A stretch of 64,000 nt of DNA from Lewinellaceae bacterium (GTDB lineage Bacteria; Bacteroidota; Bacteroidia; Chitinophagales; Saprospiraceae): the NCBI GenBank assembly GCA_016716135.1, contig JADJWX010000013.1, forward strand, positions 124,001 to 188,000, read 5' to 3'. Positions 1 to 9,035 of the stretch are shown in pieces. Numbering within the stretch: position 1 is the stretch's first letter; every line of letters starts with the position of its first letter. The notes below the pieces were generated by a model that ran no database searches, had not been told where the DNA came from, and saw only the letters and a program-made list of their open reading frames with translations. The translations under genes were made by a program, and so were the position numbers.

Positions 1-2
1 CC

Positions 3-854
3 CAGGAGGTGGCCGTTTACCCCTCCATCATTCAAATGAAGCGCTACGAACTGCGTGCCATGCAGCATATTGCCCATGAAACGGGTATTAAGAAAATCCG
101 CCGGATCGGGCACAGTTACGAGTTCGAGCAGATCAAAAATTACGTGCAGGGCGACGATTACCGCAGCATCAACTGGAAAGCCTCCAGCCGCCGAGCTGCC
201 CTCATGGTAAACCAGTACGAAGACGAGCGCAGCCAACAGGTGTACTGCATCGTTGATAAAAGCCGGGTGATGCGCATGCCGTTTGATGGCCTCAGCCTGA
301 TGGACTACGCGATCAACACTACGCTGGCGATCAGCAATATTATTTTGAAAAAACAGGACAAGGCGGGTTTGCTGACTTTTTCCGATGTGATCGGGGCTAC
401 TTTGAAGGCCGAACGCAGCGCCGGGCAGTTGAGCCTGATTCTGGAGGCGCTGTACCGCGAAAAAGAGCGCACGGGCGAGTCGAATTACGAGCTGCTGTAC
501 GAGGCAGTGCGGCGCATGATCAGTATGCGGGCCTTGTTGTTGTTGTTCACCAATTTCGAAAGCATGTATGCCCTGGAGCGGGCCTTGCCGACGTTGCGCC
601 GCCTCAACCGTTTCCACTTGCTGGTGGTGGTGTTTTTTGAAAACACGGAAATCCGGGCGCTGGCGCATGAGGATGTGAACCGCACTGCCGATATTTACCG
701 GCAAACCGTGGCGCGGCAGTTTTTGCAGGAGAAAAAGGAAATGGTGTACAAACTGCGGCAATTTGGTATTCAGGCAATTTTAACCAAGCCGGAAGACTTG
801 ACGTTGGATACGATCAACAAGTACCTGGAGTTGAAGTCGCGGGGCCTGATCTAA
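3..854 (+). CDS. DUF58 domain protein, 5' end outside window
   Basis: This is the C-terminal ~280 residues of a DUF58 family protein. The reading frame is open to the window edge, and the GTG at position 9 lies inside conserved sequence, so the true start is upstream. The hallmark DUF58 stretch (Y-E-F-E-Q-I-K then Y-x-x-G-D-D-Y-R-x-I-N-W-K-A-S-S-R-R) lies near residues 35-60 of the visible part. It is followed by a von Willebrand A-like alpha/beta region ending in a helical tail. In Bacteroidota such genes usually sit downstream of a MoxR AAA+ ATPase and act with it on envelope proteins; that partner would lie before the window. The function is inferred from the family. No frameshift is seen. 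Confidence 0.88.
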   Translation, partial: QEVAVYPSIIQMKRYELRAMQHIAHETGIKKIRRIGHSYEFEQIKNYVQGDDYRSINWKASSRRAALMVNQYEDERSQQVYCIVDKSRVMRMPFDGLSLMDYAINTTLAISNIILKKQDKAGLLTFSDVIGATLKAERSAGQLSLILEALYREKERTGESNYELLYEAVRRMISMRALLLLFTNFESMYALERALPTLRRLNRFHLLVVVFFENTEIRALAHEDVNRTADIYRQTVARQFLQEKKEMVYKLRQFGIQAILTKPEDLTLDTINKYLELKSRGLI

Positions 855-972
855 TACCCGCTGTGCTCCTTCAGGTCAGTAGTAGAGGGGCACGGAGGCG
901 GAATTGTTAAGGACGGTTTATTGTTTGCGGGTTTATTCAGTTGATTTTATAACCACTTAATTTATAACAACA

Positions 973-1254
973 ATGGAACCTTATGACAAGCAACAATTTA
1001 TCGAAAAATGGGCGAAGAAACGGGAACGTGGCATGGGCCAGTTTCTGCTGCGCAATGCACCAATTTTCATCGTAGCCATGCTGTTGGTTGGTGTTGGGCT
1101 GGATTGGGCCATGGGTGTTGATTTGAACACAGCAATCAACACCGAAATTTTATCAGCAGGCCTGGTGAAGTATGCCATATTCGGCTTGATGGCAGCCTGG
1201 ATCACTTGGTATTTCAGTGAGCGCCAGTACCAGAAGTTTACTTCGGATTTGTAG
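973..1254 (+). CDS. small two-helix membrane protein, paralog 1 of 3
   Basis: A 93-residue protein of unknown function. It has a charged N-terminus (K-Q-Q-F-I-E-K-W-A-K-K-R-E-R-G pattern), a first hydrophobic segment at about residues 30-47, a short loop, a second hydrophobic segment at about 64-80, and an R-Q-Y-Q-K-F tail. The same plan recurs in the next two genes, so this is a local triplication. The ATG follows an A-rich leader (ttataacaaca), as is common in Bacteroidota, with no strong Shine-Dalgarno site. I do not recognise the family. An inner-membrane location is inferred from the two helices. Confidence 0.72.
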   Translation: MEPYDKQQFIEKWAKKRERGMGQFLLRNAPIFIVAMLLVGVGLDWAMGVDLNTAINTEILSAGLVKYAIFGLMAAWITWYFSERQYQKFTSDL

Positions 1255-1513
1255 TGCGCGCAGTGTACACCTTTTGGGTGTTGTAATTTCAAGACATCCC
1301 GAATGCACGCACTAGAGTAGTCAAATCGGTGTCATCCTCGCTCCAATCCTTCCAAATCGGGGTTTTGCCCCGAACGGCAGATGGGGTCTGGATGGCACAA
1401 GTCTTTATCCGCAAGTCAATCAGTGACTTGTTGAACTTTCAATATCACCGGGTAGATTGACTCTTTGGTTATTCGGTGCATTGATTTTTTACCAAAAAAA
1501 TAAATTACCGGTC

Positions 1514-1798
1514 ATGTTTTACGCTGGTGAAAAAGAAAAATTTGTTGCCTACTGGGAAAAACGGCGGGCCAAAGGCAAGTGGCATTTTATCCTCCGCAAT
1601 GCCTTTTGGTCGGCCATGCTTTTTATCGCTGTGATGGTCTTGTTCGAATTGATGTTGGAAGGATGGGAGACGATCCTGAATGGGGAGGTTTTTTATACGA
1701 GCCTTTGGTTTACCGCCATATTTTTTGGGTTTTTCATGGCCTGGTCTCAATGGTCCGGCAGTGAAGGGCAATACCAGAAACTAAAATCCGGCACATGA
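1514..1798 (+). CDS. small two-helix membrane protein, paralog 2 of 3
   Basis: A 94-residue paralog of the gene at 973. The ATG at 1514 is preferred over an upstream non-ATG start at 1457, because it gives an N-terminus that aligns with both neighbours (K-x-K-F-x-x-Y/K-W-x-K-x-R-x-K-G). Two hydrophobic segments lie at about residues 31-50 and 62-80, followed by G-Q-Y-Q-K-L at the C-terminus. The stop overlaps the next start as ATGA, so translation is probably coupled to the third paralog. The function is unknown. Confidence 0.68.
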   Translation: MFYAGEKEKFVAYWEKRRAKGKWHFILRNAFWSAMLFIAVMVLFELMLEGWETILNGEVFYTSLWFTAIFFGFFMAWSQWSGSEGQYQKLKSGT

Positions 1799-2133
1799 AT
1801 GCACAAGAAAAACAACAATTCCTCGAGCACTGGAAAACCACGCGCCAGAAAGGCGCTTTCCGGTATGTGCTGGCTACAGCAATCAGTTGGGGCACGCTGA
1901 CGGCTTTTCTGGTGCGCTTTTTTATGACGGTGATCGACCAGGGATTTTCCTGGACGGCCCTGCGCGGCGCGTATAATTCGCGGGAATTTCTGCTGTACTG
2001 GGGCGTTTTCCTGGTTGGCGGCCTGTTTTATGCCGTGACCATGTGGTTTTATTTTAACTGGCAATACCGGAAATTGGAGGCAGCGCAGCAACTGCGGGAC
2101 AAAGAACAAGAAACAGATTCCCAGTCGGTTTGA
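1795..2133 (+). CDS. small two-helix membrane protein, paralog 3 of 3
   Basis: A 112-residue third copy of the same small membrane protein family. It has the same charged N-terminus (E-K-Q-Q-F-L-E-H-W-K), two hydrophobic segments at about residues 27-47 and 62-85, and the W-Q-Y-R-K-L motif after the second helix. A longer polar tail (about 20 residues) distinguishes it from the other two. It overlaps the previous stop by 4 bases. The function is unknown; the overlap and shared plan suggest the products work or assemble together, which is inference. Confidence 0.7.
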   Translation: MNAQEKQQFLEHWKTTRQKGAFRYVLATAISWGTLTAFLVRFFMTVIDQGFSWTALRGAYNSREFLLYWGVFLVGGLFYAVTMWFYFNWQYRKLEAAQQLRDKEQETDSQSV

Positions 2134-2189
2134 TCAGTTGTGCGGGCGGAAAAAATATACCTTTATCAAGAAGCCCGCCGTCAGATTTT

Positions 2190-2256
2190 TTTCACCACAA
2201 AGACACAGAGAGCACGGAGGCTTAAACTCCGTGCTCTCTGTGTCTTTGTGGTGAAA
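2190..2256. repeat. 30-bp perfect inverted repeat, likely bidirectional terminator
   Basis: Left arm 2190-2219 and right arm 2227-2256 are perfect reverse complements (30 bp) around a 7-base loop. The arms have the CACAAAGACACAGAGAGCAC type of composition. It lies between the ends of two convergent genes (plus-strand stop at 2133, minus-strand stop at 2324). It is AT-flanked on both sides, so it could form a strong hairpin and stop transcription from either side. It may also be a member of a dispersed palindromic repeat family. Confidence 0.8.
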
Positions 2257-2323
2257 ATTTAGAATCAACTGTTTAGCAGGGACTAATGAGACAACTTCGA
2301 ATAAAAAATGCAGGTAAACAAAA

Positions 2324-3502
2324 TCAAACAACCCCTGCCAACCCCGGCATGGGGACGTACAGTTCACCTTTCAATAAATTCCGGGAAATCACAATCCGCT
2401 GCACCTCGGAGGTGCCTTCATAGATCTGGGTGATCTTGGCGTCGCGCATGAGGCGTTCCACGTGGTATTCTTTTACATAACCATAACCGCCGTGAATTTG
2501 TACGGCCTCCACGGTGTGCCGCATGGCCACTTCGGAAGCGAAGAGTTTGGCCATGGAAGAGGCCTGGTCGTAGTCGAGGCCCTGATCTTTCAACATTGCC
2601 GAGCGGTACACCAGCAGGCGGGCGGCTTCAATTTCGGTAGCCATATCAGCCAGTTTGAAAGCGATAGCCTGGTGCTTGCTGATGGGTTTGCCGAAGGTTT
2701 CACGCTCCTGGGCGTAGGCGACGGAAAGTTCGTAGGCGCCGGCGGCGATGCCCAGGGCTTGCGCGGCAATGCCGATACGCCCCCCGGAGAGCGTTTTCAT
2801 GGCGAATTTGAATCCAAAACCATCCTTTCCGATGCGGTTTTCCTTGGGCACTTTCACGTCGTTGTACATGATCGTGTGTGTGTCGGAAGCGCGGATACCG
2901 AGTTTGTCTTCCTTGGCGCCGACGGTCACGCCGGGCCAGGAGGTTTCGACCAGGAGGGCATTGATGCCATGGTGGCCTTTTTCCGGGTCGGTCTGTGCGA
3001 TAACGATATGCAGGCTGGATTTCCCACCGCTGGTGATCCAGTTTTTGGTGCCGTTGAGCAGGTAGTGATCGCCCATATCCACAGCGGTAGTGCGTTGGCT
3101 GGTAGCATCGGAGCCGGCCTCGGGTTCGGAAAGGCAGAAGGAGCCAATCCATTCGCCGCAGGCCAGTTTGGGCAGGTATTTTTGTTTCTGTTCTTCGGTA
3201 CCAAAAGTTTCGATGCCCCAGCAAACGAGCGAGTTATTGACCGACATGATAACCGAGCAGGAACTGTCGACCTTGCTGATCTCTTCCATGGCGATCACGT
3301 AGGACAGTGTGTCCATGCCGCCGCCGCCATATTCCGGGGAGACCATCATACCCAGGAAGCCCAGTTCGGCCATTTGGCGCACCTGGTCGTACGGGTATTC
3401 CATTTTGCTGTCGCGTTCGATGACGCCGGGTTTTAATTCATTCTGGGCAAATTGCCGGGCTGCTTCTCTGACGGCCAGTTGCTCTTCGGTTAGGTGAAAC
3501 AT
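2324..3502 (-). CDS. acyl-CoA dehydrogenase (short/medium-chain type)
   Basis: A 392-residue FAD-dependent acyl-CoA dehydrogenase, which would oxidise acyl-CoA to trans-2-enoyl-CoA in beta-oxidation or branched-chain amino-acid breakdown and pass electrons to ETF. The length is typical. Visible signatures are C-L-S-E-P-E-A-G-S-D-A near residue 123, W-I-T-S-G-G, and Q-I-H-G-G-Y-G-Y near 337. The catalytic-base motif I-Y-E-G-T-S has its Glu at about residue 362. The start M-F-H-L-T-E-E-Q is the usual N-terminus. It is the last gene of a minus-strand run, 173 bp after the Omp28-like gene, and is probably transcribed separately. Substrate length cannot be fixed from sequence alone. Confidence 0.95.
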   Translation of the reverse strand: MFHLTEEQLAVREAARQFAQNELKPGVIERDSKMEYPYDQVRQMAELGFLGMMVSPEYGGGGMDTLSYVIAMEEISKVDSSCSVIMSVNNSLVCWGIETFGTEEQKQKYLPKLACGEWIGSFCLSEPEAGSDATSQRTTAVDMGDHYLLNGTKNWITSGGKSSLHIVIAQTDPEKGHHGINALLVETSWPGVTVGAKEDKLGIRASDTHTIMYNDVKVPKENRIGKDGFGFKFAMKTLSGGRIGIAAQALGIAAGAYELSVAYAQERETFGKPISKHQAIAFKLADMATEIEAARLLVYRSAMLKDQGLDYDQASSMAKLFASEVAMRHTVEAVQIHGGYGYVKEYHVERLMRDAKITQIYEGTSEVQRIVISRNLLKGELYVPMPGLAGVV

Positions 3503-3675
3503 AACATGTTCAATTTAAGACGGTTGGCAGATGGTTTAGGACAAACAGGGCAGGCGGGCAAAGCGGCTGTTCCGATCCGGGAAAAACACGGGCAACCGGG
3601 TTTTGGAGGGTTATAAAATTTCGGCGGCGAATTTACGCCAAATTAACAAATGATCAACGATTGTCAGGGCACAAG

Positions 3676-4494
3676 TTATTTCAGCACATGTGCTTCAGCC
3701 GCTTGCAGAACTTCCTTGTTGGGCGCTGTCCCATGGTGCACAAAAGCCACGATGTCACAGTGTTGCTCATCCCAGTCTGCCGGCAATGTCATCGTAAATT
3801 TTTTGATAATTACGGAATTTGCAGCGAGTGGTTCGGCGATGACATCGCCGGTGGGTTGCGTCAGGATATCGCGCAGGACATGCCGGTGGTAATAGTCGGG
3901 CACTTTTTCCAGGTTTACCTTCTGGTAATCCTGGATACTGTCTTGCGTGAGTAAAACCGTAAGGCGATGTTCACCGGTCAGGGTTGACTCTGGCGCCAGG
4001 GTAACTTCCACCTCCAGTTGGCGGTTCACCGGGTTAAAGGTGGTTTCCAGGAAAACACCGACGGTGGGGTCATCACCCAGGTCTTCGTTGATGATGCCGG
4101 CCCAGATCTGACGGGGCAGGTAGGGTTCGGTTTCGGGCGGAACCAGGCGTCGGTTGATCGATGCGGCCGGGAAGAACGATGCATCGCCAATGAAATTGGC
4201 AAGTTCGGAGCCTTTGGCCGTCCGGAAGTCATATTTACTTTCCGCGTACGGTTTGTCGTATCCGGGTGCTGCGTGGATGGAAACAACGATGAGGTTTTCG
4301 CCAATCTGGTTGCCCAAATTTACCAGGGCGGCGGTACCGTCGGGACAGTTGGGGCATTGGACGCCGGTGAGCTCTTCAACGAGCACCTTGCGGCTTCCGA
4401 CATTCAATTCCGGTATCGGAATCGACTTTTCCGCGCAGCCCCAGAACAGGGAAGCGGCAGCGGTAAAGAGGCTGAAAAACAAACTTTTCTTCAT
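3676..4494 (-). CDS. Omp28-family outer membrane lipoprotein
   Basis: A 272-residue secreted protein, starting at the ATG at 4494 (M-K-K-S-L-F-F), which gives a clean signal peptide; an in-frame ATG 27 bases upstream is less likely. A lipobox-like Cys lies at residue 20. It is followed by a thioredoxin-like region with a C-P-N-C pair at residues 47-50 (T-G-V-Q-C-P-N-C-P-D-G), as in the Omp28-related family of Bacteroidota. The C-terminal half is predicted beta-rich. It lies 62 bp downstream of the DUF6029 gene in the same direction, a pairing consistent with one envelope operon. The precise role of Omp28 proteins is unknown. Confidence 0.82.
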   Translation of the reverse strand: MKKSLFFSLFTAAASLFWGCAEKSIPIPELNVGSRKVLVEELTGVQCPNCPDGTAALVNLGNQIGENLIVVSIHAAPGYDKPYAESKYDFRTAKGSELANFIGDASFFPAASINRRLVPPETEPYLPRQIWAGIINEDLGDDPTVGVFLETTFNPVNRQLEVEVTLAPESTLTGEHRLTVLLTQDSIQDYQKVNLEKVPDYYHRHVLRDILTQPTGDVIAEPLAANSVIIKKFTMTLPADWDEQHCDIVAFVHHGTAPNKEVLQAAEAHVLK

Positions 4495-4556
4495 AGCGGG
4501 TATGTTCAAATTGTGGTACATGTCGGTTGAAGTATTGGCACCGGTTTTAAAGGGTT

Positions 4557-6197
4557 TTAAAACGAGGAGCTAAGCTGTAGCCGTACCCCGTGAAAGGTCG
4601 GTTCGTAGCGGCAAATACCCCCGGCACAGTTAATTCCTTCGACTTGTTTGACATAAGCAAAAGAAAAGCGGTTGGCCCGGTAGGTGTAAACGATGCCCAC
4701 GGAAGGGTAGTGCAGCCCGTCAAATTTCGTTTTTTCCACGGGAAAAGACTCCTTGTTAGCATGTTGAATTTTGTACATGTCGGACACATAGATCAACCAG
4801 TGCGGGGCCATGCCAAGTTCGACGAGCGCAAAGGCCCAGGAACCAAACTCATCGTCTGTATCGAGGTATTGGGCCTCTACCCGGAGTGATTTGCGCGGGG
4901 TGAATTTGTAGAGCCATTCGGCGTAGGGGGTCACGGCGTGCACGTAATCATCCTTGCCCTGATATACGGCAATGTTGTATTTCAATACCTGCAAACCAGC
5001 CAGCAATTGCCATTTGCGTTTGTACTTGAAGGTTACTTCCGGGGCGATTTCGCGGTACAGACTTGTGTTGTCGAGCAGGTAAATGTCTGAAACATTCAGG
5101 CCGATCGACAGTTTTTTGTTGATCGCATATCGGGCATCCAGTTGGAAACCTTTTTCGCCGAGTTCCTGGGTGTTGGGTGAAAATCGGGCCGGCAGGCGGA
5201 AGGTGTTTTGGCGGGCCATGGGCGGAAGAAAATTGATCTGGCCCTGTACGCCGATCTGAAAGGGATCGGTCCGAAAACGGAAATTTTTGGTGTATTTGCC
5301 CTCCAGCGTAATACCCAGGCCGCTGCCGCCGTAGGTAAAACTGGTGTAGGCGGTGTACCCGTCGGTGTTGATGAGTTTCCCCAATCCGCCAGTGACTTTT
5401 TCTTCAAATTCATTGAAAATGACATCCTTGGTTTTGTATGCACCCTCCACATACCAGGAAAAGTTGCCGATGTGCAGGGTGTTGTACAGGGTCATGGCGT
5501 AGGTGTTGTACTGCGCGCCGGTACTGTCTTGGGGCGCATAGGTGGCAATTTCGTTTACCACCCGGTTCACCGATTCCTCGTCGAGGGTGCGCGCCACGGC
5601 GCCAAAGCCCGGCGCTATGGAAATGTTTTTAACGGTGTCTATTTTGACAAAACCTTCCAGCGATCCGCCGCGTATGACGGATCCGTAGGTGTTGAATTGC
5701 CGTTTCTGGCGCCCGGTGAACGCCTTGATTTTCCAGTTGTCGTTGAAGGTATAGCCCACTTTGACGCCCAACAGCGCGTTGTCGATCATCAGGGCGCGCT
5801 CCTCATAGGCACGAAAGATGATGCCGGAGCCTATCTGGTCGTACAGGTAGCCACCCGACAGGTCAAACTTGTGGATTTCTTTGTGAATATACCAGCGGCC
5901 AATGCCTTCGTCGGTAAAGGAACCGGTAGGGTTGAGCAAGTTGGAGTTGTTGAACAAATCGAACCGGATGCCCATGTCGAAGCCCCAATTGGAGTAGTTG
6001 AGCGCCAGCCAACTCTCCGCGCCAAATTTCTGGTTGTCATACTGCGGTGTACCGGTAGCGCCGATTTTCTCATCCGTGATAAAAAAATTGCCGTTGGTCT
6101 GTAAGTTGCCGGAAATCCGGCCGCTATTTTCCTGGGCTGTCAAATGGCCAAAACAAATCAGCAAAAGGGCAAGTGGGTGTAGTAGTTGTTTCTTCAT
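4557..6197 (-). CDS. DUF6029-like outer membrane beta-barrel protein
   Basis: A 546-residue protein with a signal peptide ending near L-T-A-Q-E (residues 1-22). The rest has alternating aromatic/polar beta-strand character and ends in an aromatic-rich strand (L-Q-L-S-S-S-F), typical of outer membrane barrels. The sequence plan (S-G-N-L-Q-T-N-G-N-F at the N-terminus, G-S-G-I-I-F-R-A-Y-E-E-R-A-L internally) matches the Bacteroidota DUF6029 family as I know it. It is the first gene of the minus-strand operon with the Omp28-like lipoprotein. Transport or structural function is unknown. Confidence 0.78.
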   Translation of the reverse strand: MKKQLLHPLALLLICFGHLTAQENSGRISGNLQTNGNFFITDEKIGATGTPQYDNQKFGAESWLALNYSNWGFDMGIRFDLFNNSNLLNPTGSFTDEGIGRWYIHKEIHKFDLSGGYLYDQIGSGIIFRAYEERALMIDNALLGVKVGYTFNDNWKIKAFTGRQKRQFNTYGSVIRGGSLEGFVKIDTVKNISIAPGFGAVARTLDEESVNRVVNEIATYAPQDSTGAQYNTYAMTLYNTLHIGNFSWYVEGAYKTKDVIFNEFEEKVTGGLGKLINTDGYTAYTSFTYGGSGLGITLEGKYTKNFRFRTDPFQIGVQGQINFLPPMARQNTFRLPARFSPNTQELGEKGFQLDARYAINKKLSIGLNVSDIYLLDNTSLYREIAPEVTFKYKRKWQLLAGLQVLKYNIAVYQGKDDYVHAVTPYAEWLYKFTPRKSLRVEAQYLDTDDEFGSWAFALVELGMAPHWLIYVSDMYKIQHANKESFPVEKTKFDGLHYPSVGIVYTYRANRFSFAYVKQVEGINCAGGICRYEPTFHGVRLQLSSSF

Positions 6198-6958
6198 GTA
6201 ATACGGGCATTTTTTTTCGGACCGGTCAATAACCCGGGTTCAACCGACCATGGACTATTCGGCTGCCTGCCCGCAAATGTAGGTATTTCAGGTACATAGG
6301 GCTGTTGAAAATGTAGTTTTGGAGATGAACAGACAATTACCGGCGGGCGGTGTAAACCGGATTTCCGCTTTTGTTTGTGCACAATATTTTTTTAATATGT
6401 TTTAGAGGTAAAAAATATGTAATACCTTTAGCTTTTCATAATCCGCTCCTTGGTATCCGCCGTTCCGGCCAATGTTGTTTTGATTTGCACCATTTGTACG
6501 CAGGAACACGCTACCTTCGGTTTCTATCCCTTCCGATTTTGTTCATTATTTGATCCGGTATCCGGTTTGCTGTTGACATCCTTTGGGAAAACGTAGTCAG
6601 GAGCAAGGCCCCGGTGTTGATCCTCTGCCCTGAGCCGTGTTCGGTACAGCGCATCGCCAGCATCTTTTTTTGTAATCTATATTGTCTAATCTTTCTCGAA
6701 TAATTAGGGTTCCGCCTATGAAAAGTCTACATCTACCACACCTCTTTGCTGGTTTTATAAACCATGCCTTTCATTTAAGTTTCACACATAAAAGGTTGTT
6801 GGAGTCCAAGCCGGACTCCTGAATACAAGCGCATTTCAGGTCTCTTTTCTGTATGCAGCACTTGCGCACACGCCGGCATGAAAAACCTGTGTGCCGCGTG
6901 CCGTTTGTAGGCGGAGCCTGTCAGTAACCTATTTGTTTGTATTAAAAACCAACCAATT
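6198..6958. other. intergenic region upstream of solenoid paralog A
   Basis: About 760 bp between divergent genes (DUF6029 on the minus strand, paralog A on the plus strand). It is AT-rich in the middle. A 34-residue ORF at 6718-6822 begins M-K-S-L-H-L and lacks the C-terminal motif of the tiny peptides found elsewhere, so I do not call it a gene. A small hairpin (GGAGTCC/GGACTCC, 6801-6819) overlaps that ORF's end. Promoters for both flanking genes must lie here, but no exact consensus stands out. Confidence 0.5.
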
Positions 6959-8482
6959 ATGCGTGAAATTACAGAACTGGTTTGCGCGCTTCCATGGGAT
7001 AAACTTAAATCAAGTGGGTTCTGGGATGTCGTGCTGAAGCCTGACTCTAAAATGGCGCAGTTGTTCGATTGTATTCATCGCGGACTGGCGCCTACTCAAG
7101 AAGCAGCGGCACTGCTGCTTTACAACTCCAAAACAGCACCGGCACTGGCCAAACTCCAGCGCCTCAAAAACAAGCTGAAAGAACGCCTCCTGGAAGTGAT
7201 CAGCCTCCTGGATTTTCAGGAGCCCGGATTCACCGACCGGCAAAAAGCACATTTCGAGTGCAATAAACGCTGGTCTACCGCCATGACCCTGTTATCCAAA
7301 AAAATCAATGCCGTGGGGATCGAACAGCTGGAACTTATGCTTCGGCATACCCAGCATTTCGAATTTACAGAACTAAGTCTCAATGCGTTGTATCATCTTC
7401 GGCTGCACTACGGCACCCTGCTCGGCGACCCGAAAAAGTATGAACACTACCGCGCACTGTACAAAGAATACCAGGCCATCTGGGCCATGGAAAATGAAGC
7501 CGAAGAACTGTACACCCAGTTGATCAGTCGCTATGTGGGCAGCCGTGCCCCGCAAGCGGATGTAGCGGACAAAGCGGAAGAATATTTCCGGCAAATTGAA
7601 CCGTACATGGCCCGGTCGGCATCTTTTCGCTTGCAATTGTGCGGCAGGCTACTCCAAATGATGATTTTCAGCAGCCGGAACGATTACAAATCCGTAGCCG
7701 ACCTCTGCGAACAAGCTATTGGCTTTTTCCGCCAAAAACCCTACTCCAGCGATTTGCCAATGCAGGTTTTTTACTACCAGCTGGTGGTCGCCTGTGTACA
7801 ATTGCGCGACTTCGGCCGCGGGCAGGCCATCATTCGCCAAAATACAGATATCTACAAACCCGGTTCGTTCAATTGGTTCAAGGTTCAGGAACTGTATTTC
7901 CTGCTGGCCCTGCATACGCAACATTACGATGATGCATTTGATGTTTGCGCGGCCGTCTTGCAACAGGATACGCTGGCCGATCAGCCGGTCCAAATCCGGG
8001 AAATGTGGAAACTCTACGAAGCATACATGTACCTGCTGACCCGGATTCGGCGGGTGGATCGCCTGCCGGCAAAGGAATTCCGGCTGGCGAAATTCCTCAA
8101 CGAAATTCCGGTCTTTTCCCGCGACAAACGCGGCATGAACATCCCGATCCTTGTCTTGCAATTGCTGTACGACATCGTGGACAAACGCTACGATACCGCT
8201 ATCGACAGGGTGGAGGCCGTGGAAAAATATACTTCCCGGTACATCAAAAAAGACGAAAATTTCCGCAGCAATTGTTTCCTGAAAATGCTGGTCCAGATTC
8301 CGGAAGCAGCCTTTCACCGGGAAGCAGCCTCCCGAAAGGCAGCGCGCTTTGAAACGCAGCTCAAATCCATGCCGCTCGATCTGGCCAATCAGGCACACGA
8401 AATTGAAATCATCCCTTACGAGGATTTATGGGGAATGATCCTGGAAATTCTCCCGAAACAACGCGTCAGCCGTTTGGCGTAG
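6959..8482 (+). CDS. helical-solenoid protein, paralog A of 4, unknown function
   Basis: A 507-residue all-helical, soluble-looking protein with no signal peptide or membrane segment. It is one of four paralogs here (others at 9036, 17888, 23659). Shared landmarks are an N-terminal M-x-[DE]-[IL]-x-E-L segment, a G-[ST]-F-N-W-F-K-x-x-E-L motif (about residues 302-312), H-[TS]-x-x-Y just after, R-G-M-N-I-P-I (about 396), and a terminal A-N-Q-x-x-E-I-E-I-I-P-Y-E-D-L-W block (about 475-491). Regular helix pairs with aromatic and alanine positions suggest TPR-like repeats, hence peptide or protein binding. I see no DNA-binding or catalytic motif. It is followed by a tiny peptide ORF (8712) and paralog B. 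Function unknown. Confidence 0.85.
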   Translation: MREITELVCALPWDKLKSSGFWDVVLKPDSKMAQLFDCIHRGLAPTQEAAALLLYNSKTAPALAKLQRLKNKLKERLLEVISLLDFQEPGFTDRQKAHFECNKRWSTAMTLLSKKINAVGIEQLELMLRHTQHFEFTELSLNALYHLRLHYGTLLGDPKKYEHYRALYKEYQAIWAMENEAEELYTQLISRYVGSRAPQADVADKAEEYFRQIEPYMARSASFRLQLCGRLLQMMIFSSRNDYKSVADLCEQAIGFFRQKPYSSDLPMQVFYYQLVVACVQLRDFGRGQAIIRQNTDIYKPGSFNWFKVQELYFLLALHTQHYDDAFDVCAAVLQQDTLADQPVQIREMWKLYEAYMYLLTRIRRVDRLPAKEFRLAKFLNEIPVFSRDKRGMNIPILVLQLLYDIVDKRYDTAIDRVEAVEKYTSRYIKKDENFRSNCFLKMLVQIPEAAFHREAASRKAARFETQLKSMPLDLANQAHEIEIIPYEDLWGMILEILPKQRVSRLA

Positions 8483-8711
8483 CCGTGAAAACGGAGATAA
8501 TCCGGGTAAAAAAAGTGCGAAATATTGAATGTTGAATTTGTCGTTAAAGTTATTTTTTTAATTTCTTAAATAATTGAAAAACAACTATTTAAATTTTTTA
8601 AACTAAAAAAAGTGTAAAAAATGTAAAGCGAACGAGCGTGTATTTCTGTCCATGATTCGGGAGGGTTAAGCCCGGACTTTTGACTTCGTAAACAATTAAA
8701 ACGAAGTCATC

Positions 8712-8819
8712 ATGAACAGTCAATTTAACACTCCGGGTTTCAACACATTTTTCGCTGCTGCTAATCAATCAAACAACCGCCTTTCCGACGTGATCATCAT
8801 CGACATTTCCGGCGTCTAG
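8712..8819 (+). CDS. tiny peptide ORF (35 aa), [VI]I[VI]D-x-[TS]-x-V ending
   Basis: A 35-residue ORF starting M-N-S-Q-F-N-T-P and ending D-V-I-I-I-D-I-S-G-V. Its C-terminal nine residues match the ends of two other tiny ORFs (25370 and 26053), while the N-terminal parts do not align. It has an ATG with an A-rich leader (aattaaaacgaagtcatc) and lies between paralogs A and B, 229 bp after A. The N-terminal half is polar (Asn/Gln/Phe-rich) and not a signal peptide. It could be a signalling peptide, a RiPP-type precursor or a leader ORF. It is too short for normal gene callers; the shared ending beside related genes is the main support. Confidence 0.6.
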   Translation: MNSQFNTPGFNTFFAAANQSNNRLSDVIIIDISGV

Positions 8820-8980
8820 GTTTCCTTTAAATTCAAACGGTGGTTGTTTGAAATACAATTAATACAATTCTCCCCCTGATTTCCTTTTTCGGACCTGGTT
8901 ACGCATTTGTTGGCAAGCTGTTTGCGCACATTTTACATATTGCGTTTATACATCAACGAACAATATCGTTAGAAACAACG

Positions 8981-8988
8981 TAGGTTTG
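8981..8988 (+). promoter_or_regulatory. candidate -7 element for paralog B
   Basis: TAGGTTTG matches the Bacteroidota -7 consensus TAnnTTTG exactly, 48 bp upstream of the paralog B start. No clear TTTG -33 box is found at the usual 19-bp spacing, so support is partial. Confidence 0.35.
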
Positions 8989-9035
8989 TTCGCCCTAATC
9001 AATTGCCAGCACCCGCCAGATAACTTGCGTCCGGT

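Noticed and set aside
2462..3436. 324-codon plus-strand frame
   Set aside because: Antisense to the well-supported acyl-CoA dehydrogenase.
6371..6553. 60-codon ORF upstream of paralog A
   Set aside because: AT-rich chance ORF without leader, homolog or motif.
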